Below, in pieces: positions 7,897-13,884 of a stretch of DNA of 13,884 nt. Location of the stretch: positions 1 through 13,884 of the forward strand of contig QNYL01000256.1 in assembly GCA_003973375.1 (NCBI GenBank), given 5' to 3'. The notes under the pieces are model-generated. The model had not been told where the DNA came from. It was given only the letters and a program-made list of their open reading frames with translations, and did no database searches. Source of the DNA: Flavobacteriia bacterium. Lineage in GTDB: Bacteria > Bacteroidota > Bacteroidia > Flavobacteriales > Flavobacteriaceae. The translations under genes were made by a program, and so were the position numbers. How positions within the stretch are numbered: the first letter of the stretch is position 1; the number at the start of each line of letters is the position of its first letter.

Positions 7897-9228
7897 ATGA
7901 ATATTACTGTAATAGGAACAGGATATGTAGGTTTGGTAACAGGAACATGTTTTTCTGAAATGGGAAACAGAGTTACTTGTATTGATATTGATGAAAAAAA
8001 GATTGAAGATCTTAAAAATGGAATTATTCCTATTTACGAGCCCGGACTTGAAAATATGGTACAAAAAAACGTAAAAAGAGATAATTTACATTTTAGTACA
8101 CAATTAAGTGACGGACTTGAAAAAGCAAAGGTTGTTTTTATTGCTGTTGGAACACCAATGGGAGAAGATGGTTCAGCCGATCTGCAATATGTTTTGGGAG
8201 TTGCACGTCAGCTGGGGCAGGAAATGCAGAAACCTTTAATCATTGTTGATAAATCTACAGTGCCTGTGGGTACCGGTGATAAGGTAAAGAAAGTTGTTCA
8301 GGAAGAACTGGATAAACGAGGGGTAAATATAGATTTTCATATTGTTTCCAATCCTGAATTTTTAAAAGAAGGTGCTGCCATAGAAGATTTTATGAAACCT
8401 GACAGAATTGTAGTGGGTACTGATAGCGAAGAAGCTCTTGAAACCATGAAAGCATTGTATGCTCCCTTTACTCATAACCATGACCGGATGATCTCTATGG
8501 ATATTCGCTCTGCTGAAATGACTAAATATGTTGCCAATGCAATGCTTGCAACAAAGATCTCTTTTATGAACGAAGTTGCCAACATTTGTGAACTGGTAGG
8601 TGCTGATGTAAATAAAGTGAGAATTGGGATTGGATCAGATTCAAGGATAGGCTATAGCTTTATTTATCCCGGAAGCGGGTACGGAGGTTCTTGTTTTCCT
8701 AAAGATGTAAAAGCTTTAAAAAAGATAGCTGAGGAAAATGGATATAAAGCGAGGTTAATTGCTTCTGTAGAAGATGTGAATGACAGGCAGAAACTGGTTA
8801 TTGCCGATAAGATTATCAAACGGTTTGGAGAGGATCTTACAGGAAAAACTTTTGCACTTTGGGGATTGGCATTTAAGCCCGGAACCGATGACATGCGTGA
8901 GGCTCCTGCAATTTATGTGGTTAAGGAACTTACCAGAAGAGGAGCAAAAATCAGAGCTTATGATCCAAAAGCTATTAAGGAAGCACAATATTTTTACTTA
9001 AAAGATGTTAAAGGTATTAGTTATTTCCATTCTAAATATGAAACATTGCCCGGAGCAGATGCAATGATTCTGTTAACTGAGTGGAAAGAATTCCGTTCTC
9101 CCGATTTTGAAGAGATCAAAGTTCAAATGAAAAATCCTATTATTTTTGATGGAAGAAATCAATACAGTTCCTTAAATTTAGAAAAAAAAGGATTTGAATA
9201 TTATCAGATCGGAGTTAAAAGACAATAA
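7897..9228 (+). CDS. ugd: UDP-glucose 6-dehydrogenase-like enzyme
   Basis: 443 residues, full length for the UDP-glucose/GDP-mannose dehydrogenase family. The N-terminal Rossmann motif is GTGYVG (7-12), with FIAVGTPMGEDGSAD (81-95), STVPVGT (120-126) and NPEFLKEG (152-159). The central domain has Lys210 in AEMTKYVAN and the catalytic cysteine Cys266 in GSGYGGSCFPKD (259-270). The C-terminal UDP-binding domain has LWGLAFKPGTDDMREAPA. All catalytic residues are present. The enzyme oxidises a UDP-hexose to the uronic acid in two NAD+-dependent steps. The sequence looks more like UDP-glucose dehydrogenases (Ugd/TuaD) than WbpA/WbpO UDP-HexNAc dehydrogenases, so UDP-glucuronate is the likely product. 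The pairing with a HexNAc epimerase leaves UDP-GalNAcA possible. Co-transcribed with its neighbours. Confidence 0.87.
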   Translation: MNITVIGTGYVGLVTGTCFSEMGNRVTCIDIDEKKIEDLKNGIIPIYEPGLENMVQKNVKRDNLHFSTQLSDGLEKAKVVFIAVGTPMGEDGSADLQYVLGVARQLGQEMQKPLIIVDKSTVPVGTGDKVKKVVQEELDKRGVNIDFHIVSNPEFLKEGAAIEDFMKPDRIVVGTDSEEALETMKALYAPFTHNHDRMISMDIRSAEMTKYVANAMLATKISFMNEVANICELVGADVNKVRIGIGSDSRIGYSFIYPGSGYGGSCFPKDVKALKKIAEENGYKARLIASVEDVNDRQKLVIADKIIKRFGEDLTGKTFALWGLAFKPGTDDMREAPAIYVVKELTRRGAKIRAYDPKAIKEAQYFYLKDVKGISYFHSKYETLPGADAMILLTEWKEFRSPDFEEIKVQMKNPIIFDGRNQYSSLNLEKKGFEYYQIGVKRQ

Positions 9229-9244
9229 TTTAATAATTAATTTA

Positions 9245-9252
9245 TATATTCG
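9245..9252 (+). promoter_or_regulatory. Weak internal -7-like element before the wza-like gene
   Basis: TATATTCG differs from TAnnTTTG by one base and lies in the 41-bp gap before the wza-like start, the only gap in the operon large enough for a promoter. It could give extra transcription of the export gene. Weak evidence. Confidence 0.2.
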
Positions 9253-9269
9253 TAGAAAAAGCTAATCAC

Positions 9270-10046
9270 ATGAAAAAATTTGTCCCCGTATTGTTGTTGT
9301 TCTTAATCCTTTCTTCCTGCGGAACGAAAGAAGATGTTGTTTATTTTAATGGTATCGGTCCGAAAGATAATATGATCGGTATTGAAAGTTATATGCCAAC
9401 TTATCACGTTGATGATGAATTGCTTATTGTTGTAAACGGTACTGATCCTGAGGCGGTTAAGCCTTTTAATTTATCTGCTGTTTCTATTTCACTGGACAGA
9501 CTTGACGGGTATGGCAGGGAAAGGTTACAGACCTATATTATCGATCCGGAAGGAAATATTGATTTTCCTGTAATTGGTAAAATTAAACTGGCAGGTTTAA
9601 ACAGAGAACAGGCAATAAATTTAATTGAAAGTAAATTATCCCCTGATTATTTAAAAGATCCTATTGTAAATATTAAGACAATTAATTATAAGGTTACTGT
9701 TTTGGGGGAAGTAGCAAGACCCGGAACCTATACAGCTACTAATGAAAGAATTACACTAATTGAAGCTTTGGCTATGGCAGGAGACCTTACCATACATGGT
9801 GAAAGAGAAAATGTACTTGTTATCCGTGATTACGATGGTGAAAAAACCTATACTCGTGTAAATTTAAAGTCGAAAGATCTTTTTAATTCACCGGTATACT
9901 ATCTTACACAAAACGATGTAGTTTATGTTGAACCTAACAAATCTCAGGCAAGAGCTTCTAAAATTGGTGCAGGTACAAGCGTAGCAATTTCTATTGTTGG
10001 TATCCTGATCTCTGTTGCTACTTTAGTTGTAACTATAGTCAATTAA
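9270..10046 (+). CDS. Wza-like polysaccharide export lipoprotein
   Basis: 258 residues. The signal MKKFVPVLLLFLILSSC has lipobox LSSC with Cys17, so this is a lipoprotein. A polysaccharide export (Poly_export/PES) domain covers about 42-130, with YHVDDELLIVV and YIIDPEGNIDFPVIGKIKLAGL. One SLBB-type domain follows (about 135-225), recognisable by VLGEVARPGTYTA and ITLIEALAMAGDL, then LTQNDVVYVEPN. A hydrophobic C-terminal helix (about 233-257) would cross a membrane, like the Wza outer-membrane barrel helix. This is the short Bacteroidota form with fewer SLBB repeats than E. coli Wza. The protein would form the outer-membrane export channel for capsule or exopolysaccharide. Usually a Wzc-like chain-length kinase follows; here a terminator comes instead. 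Confidence 0.87.
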   Translation: MKKFVPVLLLFLILSSCGTKEDVVYFNGIGPKDNMIGIESYMPTYHVDDELLIVVNGTDPEAVKPFNLSAVSISLDRLDGYGRERLQTYIIDPEGNIDFPVIGKIKLAGLNREQAINLIESKLSPDYLKDPIVNIKTINYKVTVLGEVARPGTYTATNERITLIEALAMAGDLTIHGERENVLVIRDYDGEKTYTRVNLKSKDLFNSPVYYLTQNDVVYVEPNKSQARASKIGAGTSVAISIVGILISVATLVVTIVN

Positions 10047-10064
10047 AACGAAATAGAATGATAT

Positions 10065-10092
10065 AAAAAAAGTCCCATTCGGGACTTTTTTT
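10065..10092. terminator. Strong bidirectional intrinsic terminator
   Basis: A perfect 12-bp stem (seven A, then GTCCC; GGGAC, then seven T) with an ATTC loop. It has a U-run in both directions, so it can end the plus-strand polysaccharide operon (18 bp after the wza-like stop) and the minus-strand osmC-like transcript. The last bases of its right arm are part of the osmC-like TAA stop codon. Confidence 0.92.
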
Positions 10093-10510
10093 ATTTTTCA
10101 ATATACTTTATTTCATAAGTAAGATCGGCAAAACGGCGGAACATTTCACTTACACCGCAATAACGATCCTGTGATAAAACTACAGCTTTCTCAATTTTAT
10201 CTTTTTTAAAGTCCTTTCCGTAAAAACGGTATTCTACATGAACTTTATGATAATATTTAGGGTGTACATCTGTAAGTTCTCCGCTAACACTTACTTCAAA
10301 ATTATCAACTTCTGCACGCATTTTCTTTAATAACGAAACAACATCCATACCGGTACATCCGGCTAAAGATGTAAGCATCAAGGCTTTCGGGCGAACTCCT
10401 TTTCCTTCTCCACCAACGTTGCTGTCGGCATCAATTTTTATACTTCCTCCAATGGTATCTGCATTGAATAGCATATTTCCTTCCCACTGTATTTCTATTG
10501 TATTTGTCAT
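10091..10510 (-). CDS. OsmC/Ohr-family protein
   Basis: 139 residues, the normal length for the family. It shows the OsmC pattern: IEIQWEGNMLFNAD at the N-terminus, GVRPKALMLTSLAGCTGMD with Cys52, and LSQDRYCGVSEMFRR with Cys118. These two cysteines match the redox pair that reduces organic hydroperoxides in characterised OsmC/Ohr proteins. Spacing and the AGCTGMD motif fit the YhfA-like branch, where the true substrate is unclear. Cytosolic. The start overlaps the stop of the upstream dipeptide epimerase gene by four bases (ATGA), so the two are translationally coupled in one transcript. The stop codon lies inside the arm of the shared terminator. Confidence 0.87.
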   Translation of the reverse strand: MTNTIEIQWEGNMLFNADTIGGSIKIDADSNVGGEGKGVRPKALMLTSLAGCTGMDVVSLLKKMRAEVDNFEVSVSGELTDVHPKYYHKVHVEYRFYGKDFKKDKIEKAVVLSQDRYCGVSEMFRRFADLTYEIKYIEK

Positions 10511-11544
10511 AAATAAATATTTTTTGGTTTATAATTTATTAATTTTACTCCTGTTCCTTTCAGGTTCGAATATATAACTTTTCCGTAATCTAATTTAATT
10601 CCTTCTGCAATATCTTTTGAAAGAAGCATGGCTCCATCCATATCTACATAGTCGAGTTCCGGTAATAAATGTGCTATGGCAGAAATTCCGATAGAGGATT
10701 CAGTCATGCAACCTACCATAGTTTTCATGTGGTATTCTTTGGCCTCCTTTAACATTCTTCTCGCAGGAGTTACTCCTCCGCATTTTACCAGTTTTATATT
10801 AACTCCATGAAAATGATCTTTACATCTGGCAACATCCTTTTCAACCTGGCAACTTTCATCAGCTATGATCGGTAAAGCTGATTTTAAGAAAACTTCCCGG
10901 GCTCCTTTCCAGTTTTCTGCCGGAAGAGGCTGTTCTAAAAATTCAACCCCAAATTTTTTAAACTCAAAAGAATTTTTAATAGTTTCCTCTACTCCCCAGG
11001 CGCAATTGGCATCAATCCTGAATATTGCATCACTGTGTTTCCGAAGTTCTTTTACAATTTTGAGATCTTCTTTGGTTCCCAGTTTAATTTTATAAATAGG
11101 CCATGGCGTTTCTTCCATTTTTGAGACCATCTTTTCTATGGTATCTATGCCAATGGTATAATTTGAAAGTGGATTATGATCGATATTATAATTCCATATT
11201 TCAAATAATTTTTTATTTCTTTTACGGGCATAAAGATCGTTGTATGCCAGATCCAGAGCACATAATGCAAACATATCGTCTTTTAAATATGAATAAAGCC
11301 TTTTCCAATACTCTTCCGGACTTTCATCAGTATCCTTTTCTATAATCGATTGATTTTTTTTTAGATCCTCAACCATATTTTTTATGGTTTTATGATAATA
11401 AGGATTATCGGAAGCTTCACCGTATCCGGAAAAATCACCCTCTTTCAATTCAACAATCATTGTAGGTTTATAATCAAAAGATTGCCGGGAAATAGTAAAA
11501 GTATGCTTTAAGGGCAGATCATAAGATCTAAGAATTAATTGCAT
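10507..11544 (-). CDS. Dipeptide epimerase (L-Ala-D/L-Glu epimerase-like, enolase superfamily)
   Basis: 345 residues. The N-terminal capping domain (1-115) is followed by the TIM barrel with the complete muconate-lactonising-type catalytic set. This comprises K152-I-K154 (the KxK acid/base pair), metal ligands Asp178 in RIDAN, Glu204 in EQPLP and Asp229 in IADES, and Lys251 in NIKLVKCGG on the opposite face. D301-M-D303 near the C-terminus matches the DxD motif that binds the dipeptide amino group in this subgroup. Members epimerise the second residue of dipeptides such as L-Ala-D-Glu from murein, allowing recycling, though specificity varies in Bacteroidota. Cytosolic, Mg-dependent. It is the first gene of a two-gene unit with the OsmC-like gene. 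Specific substrate not determined by sequence. Confidence 0.87.
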   Translation of the reverse strand: MQLILRSYDLPLKHTFTISRQSFDYKPTMIVELKEGDFSGYGEASDNPYYHKTIKNMVEDLKKNQSIIEKDTDESPEEYWKRLYSYLKDDMFALCALDLAYNDLYARKRNKKLFEIWNYNIDHNPLSNYTIGIDTIEKMVSKMEETPWPIYKIKLGTKEDLKIVKELRKHSDAIFRIDANCAWGVEETIKNSFEFKKFGVEFLEQPLPAENWKGAREVFLKSALPIIADESCQVEKDVARCKDHFHGVNIKLVKCGGVTPARRMLKEAKEYHMKTMVGCMTESSIGISAIAHLLPELDYVDMDGAMLLSKDIAEGIKLDYGKVIYSNLKGTGVKLINYKPKNIYL

Positions 11545-11570
11545 TTATTTGCGCTTATTAAATAGATGAG

Positions 11571-11578
11571 CAAATGTA
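11571..11578 (-). promoter_or_regulatory. Candidate -7 promoter element of the epimerase/osmC unit
   Basis: On the minus strand this is TACATTTG, an exact match to TAnnTTTG, 26 bp before the epimerase start codon. A TTTG (11597-11594, minus) lies upstream at a spacing slightly shorter than usual for a -33 box. Confidence 0.45.
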
Positions 11579-11606
11579 TAAAAATAAATTTATCAAACGG
11601 ATTTTA

Positions 11607-12278
11607 TTAATTTTTTCCTGCAACAATGAGTACAAATTCACCCTTAGGAGGTTTATTTTCAAAATGTTCTATAATTTCTTCAATATTTCCTCTCAGGGTT
11701 TCTTCATAGAGTTTAGTCAGTTCGCGTGACACGGATATTCTTCTTTCAGTACCAAAATAATCGGCAAAATGATGCAAAGTTTTTAAAAGTTTATGTGGAG
11801 ATTCATAAAAGATCATCGTTCTTTTTTCTTCTGCAAGGGTTTTCAAACGGGTTTGTCTTCCTTTTTTTACGGGAAGAAATCCTTCAAACACAAACTTATC
11901 ATTAGGTAAGCCCGAATTTACAAGAGCAGGGACAAAAGCGGTTGCACCGGGCAAACATTCAACTTCAATCTGATTTTCAATGCAGGCACGGGTAAGTAAA
12001 AAACCGGGGTCGGAAATAGCAGGTGTTCCGGCATCACTAATCAAAGCCATGGTTTCCCCACTTTTTAATCTTTCAATGATCCGGTTGAGCATTTTATGTT
12101 CGTTGTGCATATGGAAACTCTGCATAGGAGTGGAAATTTCAAAATGTTTAAGGAGTTTCCCCGAAGTACGGGTATCTTCTGCAAGAATCACATCTACCTC
12201 TTTCAGCACTTTTACAGCTCTGAAAGTCATATCTTCTAAATTGCCAATAGGGGTTGGGACCAGGTATAGTTTTGACAT
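11607..12278 (-). CDS. rsmI: 16S rRNA (cytidine1402-2'-O)-methyltransferase RsmI
   Basis: 223 residues, a complete short-form RsmI of the tetrapyrrole methylase superfamily. The N-terminus has LYLVPTPIGNLEDMTFRAV, followed by ILAEDTRTSGKLLKHF, then the SAM-site loop ALISDAGTPAISDPG and ECLPGATAFVPALVNSGLP. The family blocks FEGFLPVKKGRQ and MIFYESPHKLLKTL follow. The enzyme methylates the 2'-OH of C1402 in 16S rRNA, in the decoding centre. The longer C-terminal extension seen in E. coli is absent, which is common in Bacteroidota. It is on the same strand as the downstream epimerase/osmC pair but separated by 62 bp containing a candidate promoter, so probably its own unit. A 12-bp palindrome AAAGAATTCTTT lies at 12313-12324, before its start; its meaning is unknown. 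Confidence 0.95.
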   Translation of the reverse strand: MSKLYLVPTPIGNLEDMTFRAVKVLKEVDVILAEDTRTSGKLLKHFEISTPMQSFHMHNEHKMLNRIIERLKSGETMALISDAGTPAISDPGFLLTRACIENQIEVECLPGATAFVPALVNSGLPNDKFVFEGFLPVKKGRQTRLKTLAEEKRTMIFYESPHKLLKTLHHFADYFGTERRISVSRELTKLYEETLRGNIEEIIEHFENKPPKGEFVLIVAGKN

Positions 12279-12397
12279 CGATTTTTTTCTGTAAATTAAA
12301 ATGTAAAGTTACAAAGAATTCTTTCTATTATTATGAGTCATTAAACAGGATCAGATAAATGGTCTTTAAAAATAAAAATATCATTGTTTTATATAGA

Positions 12398-12540
12398 TTA
12401 CTTTTTCTTTTTATCCTCTTGCTTTTCACCATACATTGAATCGATGATCTCTTTATATTTTTTATAGATCACCTTACGTTTTATTTTCAGTGTAGCAGTT
12501 AGTTCTCCTGCATCAATAGAAAATTCGTTACTAATCAGTA
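12398..12540 (-). pseudogene. 3' remnant of a long-chain fatty-acid-CoA ligase gene
   Basis: In one minus-strand frame, ending at the TAA at 12398-12400, the sequence encodes NEFSIDAGELTATLKIKRKV followed by IYKKYKEIIDSMYGEKQED and a lysine tail. This is the conserved C-terminal end of Bacteroidota AMP-forming long-chain acyl-CoA ligases (FadD-like), including the GELTxTLKxKR block with the late catalytic lysine region and the KYKxxIDxMY tail. Only about 47 codons are left. The adenylation domain, and any start codon with recognisable coding sequence, are missing upstream of about 12540, so this cannot make an active enzyme. The reading frame itself is undamaged, suggesting recent deletion or rearrangement rather than slow decay. 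The break is close to the inverted-repeat element at 12587-12685. Confidence 0.78.
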
Positions 12541-12768
12541 TAATGAAACATAGTAATGATAAGGGTTTGCTATACCTGTTTTTTGTCTTTGTGTTACTTT
12601 GTGCTACTCAGTGTAGCTCTGTGTAAAAATTTTTACGTTGGCTATACCACAAAGATTCACAAAGAAGACACAAAGGTTCACAAAGATGACTACGATATTA
12701 AGTGTTTAACATCAATTTGATACTAAGGTAAATGAAGAATAAAAACTTTTAAAAAAGAGACTGATTAG
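12531..12768. repeat. Possible 238-bp element bounded by 9-bp inverted repeats
   Basis: CTAATCAGT (12531-12539) and ACTGATTAG (12760-12768) are exact inverted copies. The left copy sits where acyl-CoA ligase homology ends, and the phased CACAAAG element lies inside. No target-site duplication is evident. A 9-bp match can arise by chance in AT-rich DNA, so this is tentative. Confidence 0.25.
12587..12685. repeat. Phased inverted-repeat element, 4 x CTTTGTG-like and 4 x CACAAAG
   Basis: The left arm has CTTTGTG at 12587 and 12597, CTCAGTG at 12607 and CTCTGTG at 12617: four units exactly 10 bp apart. The right arm has CACAAAG at 12648, 12658, 12669 and 12679 (spacing 10, 11, 10). Between the arms is a perfect 14-bp palindrome GTAAAAATTTTTAC (12623-12636). 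An 8-bp direct repeat GCTATACC occurs at 12569-12576 and 12641-12648. As RNA the arms would form an imperfect long hairpin; as DNA the units all face the same side of the helix. It resembles intergenic CACAAAG-type repeats found in many bacterial genomes. No coding role. Confidence 0.7.
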
Positions 12769-12788
12769 ATACAGATAATGATTACAGT

Positions 12789-13700
12789 CTAACTTTCTAT
12801 TTCCTTAATATTTTTTCCCGACCAGAAGGTGCCAAGAATCAAACCGGCAATAATATGCCAGATTCCCCACCATGCTGCAATCAATGCCATACCGCCAAGT
12901 CCGTTAAAAAAATCGAAGATCAATATCAATGCAAGTCCTGAATTCTGTATCCCAACTTCAAAGGTGATGGCCCTTTGATCCCTTTCGGGAAGTTTACCTG
13001 CCTTTGCAGAAAAATACCCCAGCGCCAGTGCAGTAAGATTATGAATTACAACGATATACATAACATATTTTATGTATTTTATAAAATTGTCAATATTGGC
13101 AGAAAAGGCAATGATAATAAACGAAAAGAAAAATAGCAGTGAAGCAAACTTAAAAGGCTTTTTTAATTTCTCGGCCAGATCCGGTTTTTTTGTTGACAAC
13201 CACATTCCTAACACAAGTGGTATCCCAAGAATAAGAAAAATGGTAAATAACATATCCATCGGATTCAGATTTATCTGATGTAATAATGATCTTGTATGAG
13301 GATTTATATTTCCCCAGATAGAAATATTTAAAGGGGTCATAATTATGGCCATCACTGTTGAGATCGAGGTCATACTTACTGATAATGCCGTATTCCCTTT
13401 AGCAAAATGGGTAAAGAAATTAGACATATTCCCTCCCGGACAGGAACTTACCATGATCATACCCAATGCTATTGAAGGTGCCGGATTAATGATCAATGTA
13501 AGAAGATAAGTAAAGGCAGGAAGTAAAATAAACTGCGCCATCAAACCAATAAGAGGACCCTTAGGCTGGCGGAAAACTCTTTTAAAATCGTCTATCTTCA
13601 GATCGAGAGATACACCGAACATAATTATAGCCAGAATAATGTTCAGGCCCAGCAAACTGCTGGGATCAAAATTTAAGACGATCTGATCAACTTCATTCAT
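12789..13700 (-). CDS. Bile acid:sodium symporter (BASS) family permease
   Basis: 303 residues, highly hydrophobic, with about eight to ten membrane helices and normal length for bacterial ASBT/BASS proteins. The first helix has LNIILAIIMFGVSLDLKIDD, the family GxxL motif region. Two sodium/substrate-site motifs are intact: SSCPGGNMSN (85-94) and FEVGIQNSGLAL (247-258), the latter with the conserved Glu and Gln. Members move organic acids such as bile acids, pantoate, pyruvate or other carboxylates with sodium; the substrate here cannot be told. Inner membrane. The gene lies downstream of a 184-bp leader or intergenic region reaching the window end. The next feature in its direction is the acyl-CoA ligase remnant, which may once have been co-transcribed. 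Confidence 0.88.
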   Translation of the reverse strand: MNEVDQIVLNFDPSSLLGLNIILAIIMFGVSLDLKIDDFKRVFRQPKGPLIGLMAQFILLPAFTYLLTLIINPAPSIALGMIMVSSCPGGNMSNFFTHFAKGNTALSVSMTSISTVMAIIMTPLNISIWGNINPHTRSLLHQINLNPMDMLFTIFLILGIPLVLGMWLSTKKPDLAEKLKKPFKFASLLFFFSFIIIAFSANIDNFIKYIKYVMYIVVIHNLTALALGYFSAKAGKLPERDQRAITFEVGIQNSGLALILIFDFFNGLGGMALIAAWWGIWHIIAGLILGTFWSGKNIKEIES

Positions 13701-13736
13701 TTAAAAAATTCCTGATTACAGAGAATTAGTTTAGAA

Positions 13737-13756
13737 TCCGGAAAAATTATTCCGGA
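13737..13756. promoter_or_regulatory. Small GC-containing hairpin upstream of the BASS gene
   Basis: A perfect 7-bp stem TCCGGAA/TTCCGGA with loop AAATTA, 36 bp before the BASS start codon in otherwise very AT-rich DNA. There is no strong T-run on either side, so a terminator role is doubtful; a leader structure or operator is possible. The rest of 13701-13884 shows no gene and no clear TAnnTTTG element. Confidence 0.35.
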
Positions 13757-13884
13757 AGTTCAAATGATTTATTTGTCCAAAATACAAAAAATAATGATTT
13801 CTGATTTTTATTCTTTAAGAGATTTGAGAATTAATTATAACTTTTTCTTTTACACTACATTTAAAAACAGAAACTTAGCCAAAA

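Larger units (their letters stand above)
12279..12788. other. Gene-poor stretch between rsmI and the BASS permease gene
   Basis: No intact gene is present. From left to right it holds the rsmI upstream region (12279-12397), the 3' remnant of an acyl-CoA ligase gene (12398-12540), unassigned sequence, the CACAAAG inverted-repeat element (12587-12685), and AT-rich sequence up to the BASS stop codon. CTAATCAGT (12531-12539) and ACTGATTAG (12760-12768) form a 9-bp inverted repeat around the second half. Confidence 0.7.

Noticed and set aside
8664..9001. Three overlapping frames within the UDP-sugar dehydrogenase gene
   Set aside because: The dehydrogenase frame has all family motifs across this region, so the others are incidental.
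9270..10046. Whole window as a defence or secretion system
   Set aside because: All genes have ordinary housekeeping or polysaccharide-export family assignments; no nuclease, toxin, NTPase sensor or secretion machinery is present.
11980..12294. Plus-strand 104-codon frame opposite rsmI
   Set aside because: Antisense to the conserved SAM-site region of rsmI and without protein family character.
12587..12685. CRISPR array
   Set aside because: Units are 7 bp with 3-4 bp gaps and are in two opposed orientations; no long repeats, unique spacers or cas genes.

Overview
The window looks like a piece of a flavobacterial (Bacteroidota, probably Flavobacteriales) chromosome. The DNA is AT-rich. Starts lack clear Shine-Dalgarno sequences, and several upstream regions carry the Bacteroidota -7 promoter element TAnnTTTG. 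The gene set is also typical: a long periplasmic TPR protein, a TlpA-type thioredoxin lipoprotein, an UpxY-type NusG paralog heading a polysaccharide operon, and a Wza-like lipoprotein. No phage, transposase, integrase, CRISPR array, rRNA or tRNA is visible.

Layout. (1) 1-1976 (-): a secreted TPR protein whose frame runs, without a stop, into a fragment of an AI-2E-family membrane permease. This is either a gene fusion or a chimeric join close to the window edge. (2) 2137-3366 (-): a lipoprotein with a C-terminal TlpA-like thioredoxin fold whose active site reads SPNC rather than CPxC. (3) 3580-5144 (+): a two-gene unit, ftsE and a family 2 glycosyltransferase, meeting tail to tail with a minus-strand GT4 glycosyltransferase (5149-6261, probable TTG start). 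(4) 6363-10046 (+): a short polysaccharide operon with an UpxY-like antiterminator, a UDP-GlcNAc 4-epimerase-like enzyme, a UDP-glucose 6-dehydrogenase-like enzyme and a Wza-like export lipoprotein. It is closed by a strong bidirectional terminator at 10065-10092. (5) 10091-12278 (-): an OsmC-family protein, a dipeptide epimerase (these two overlap by ATGA) and rsmI. (6) 12279-12788: a gene-poor stretch holding the decayed 3' end of a long-chain acyl-CoA ligase gene and a helically phased 4+4 CACAAAG inverted-repeat element. (7) 12789-13700 (-): a bile acid:sodium symporter-family (BASS) permease.

How they work together. The epimerase and dehydrogenase would supply N-acetylgalactosamine-type and glucuronic acid-type nucleotide sugars. 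The Wza-like lipoprotein belongs to the outer-membrane export step, and UpxY would let RNA polymerase read through the operon. The chain-length regulator (Wzc), flippase, polymerase and most glycosyltransferases are absent, so the rest of the locus must lie elsewhere. The epimerase/OsmC pair suggests salvage of murein-type dipeptides next to a thiol-peroxidase-like protein. I see no convincing new multi-gene system. The most unusual things are the TPR/AI-2E join, the phased repeat element at the broken fadD-like gene, and the monothiol TlpA protein.
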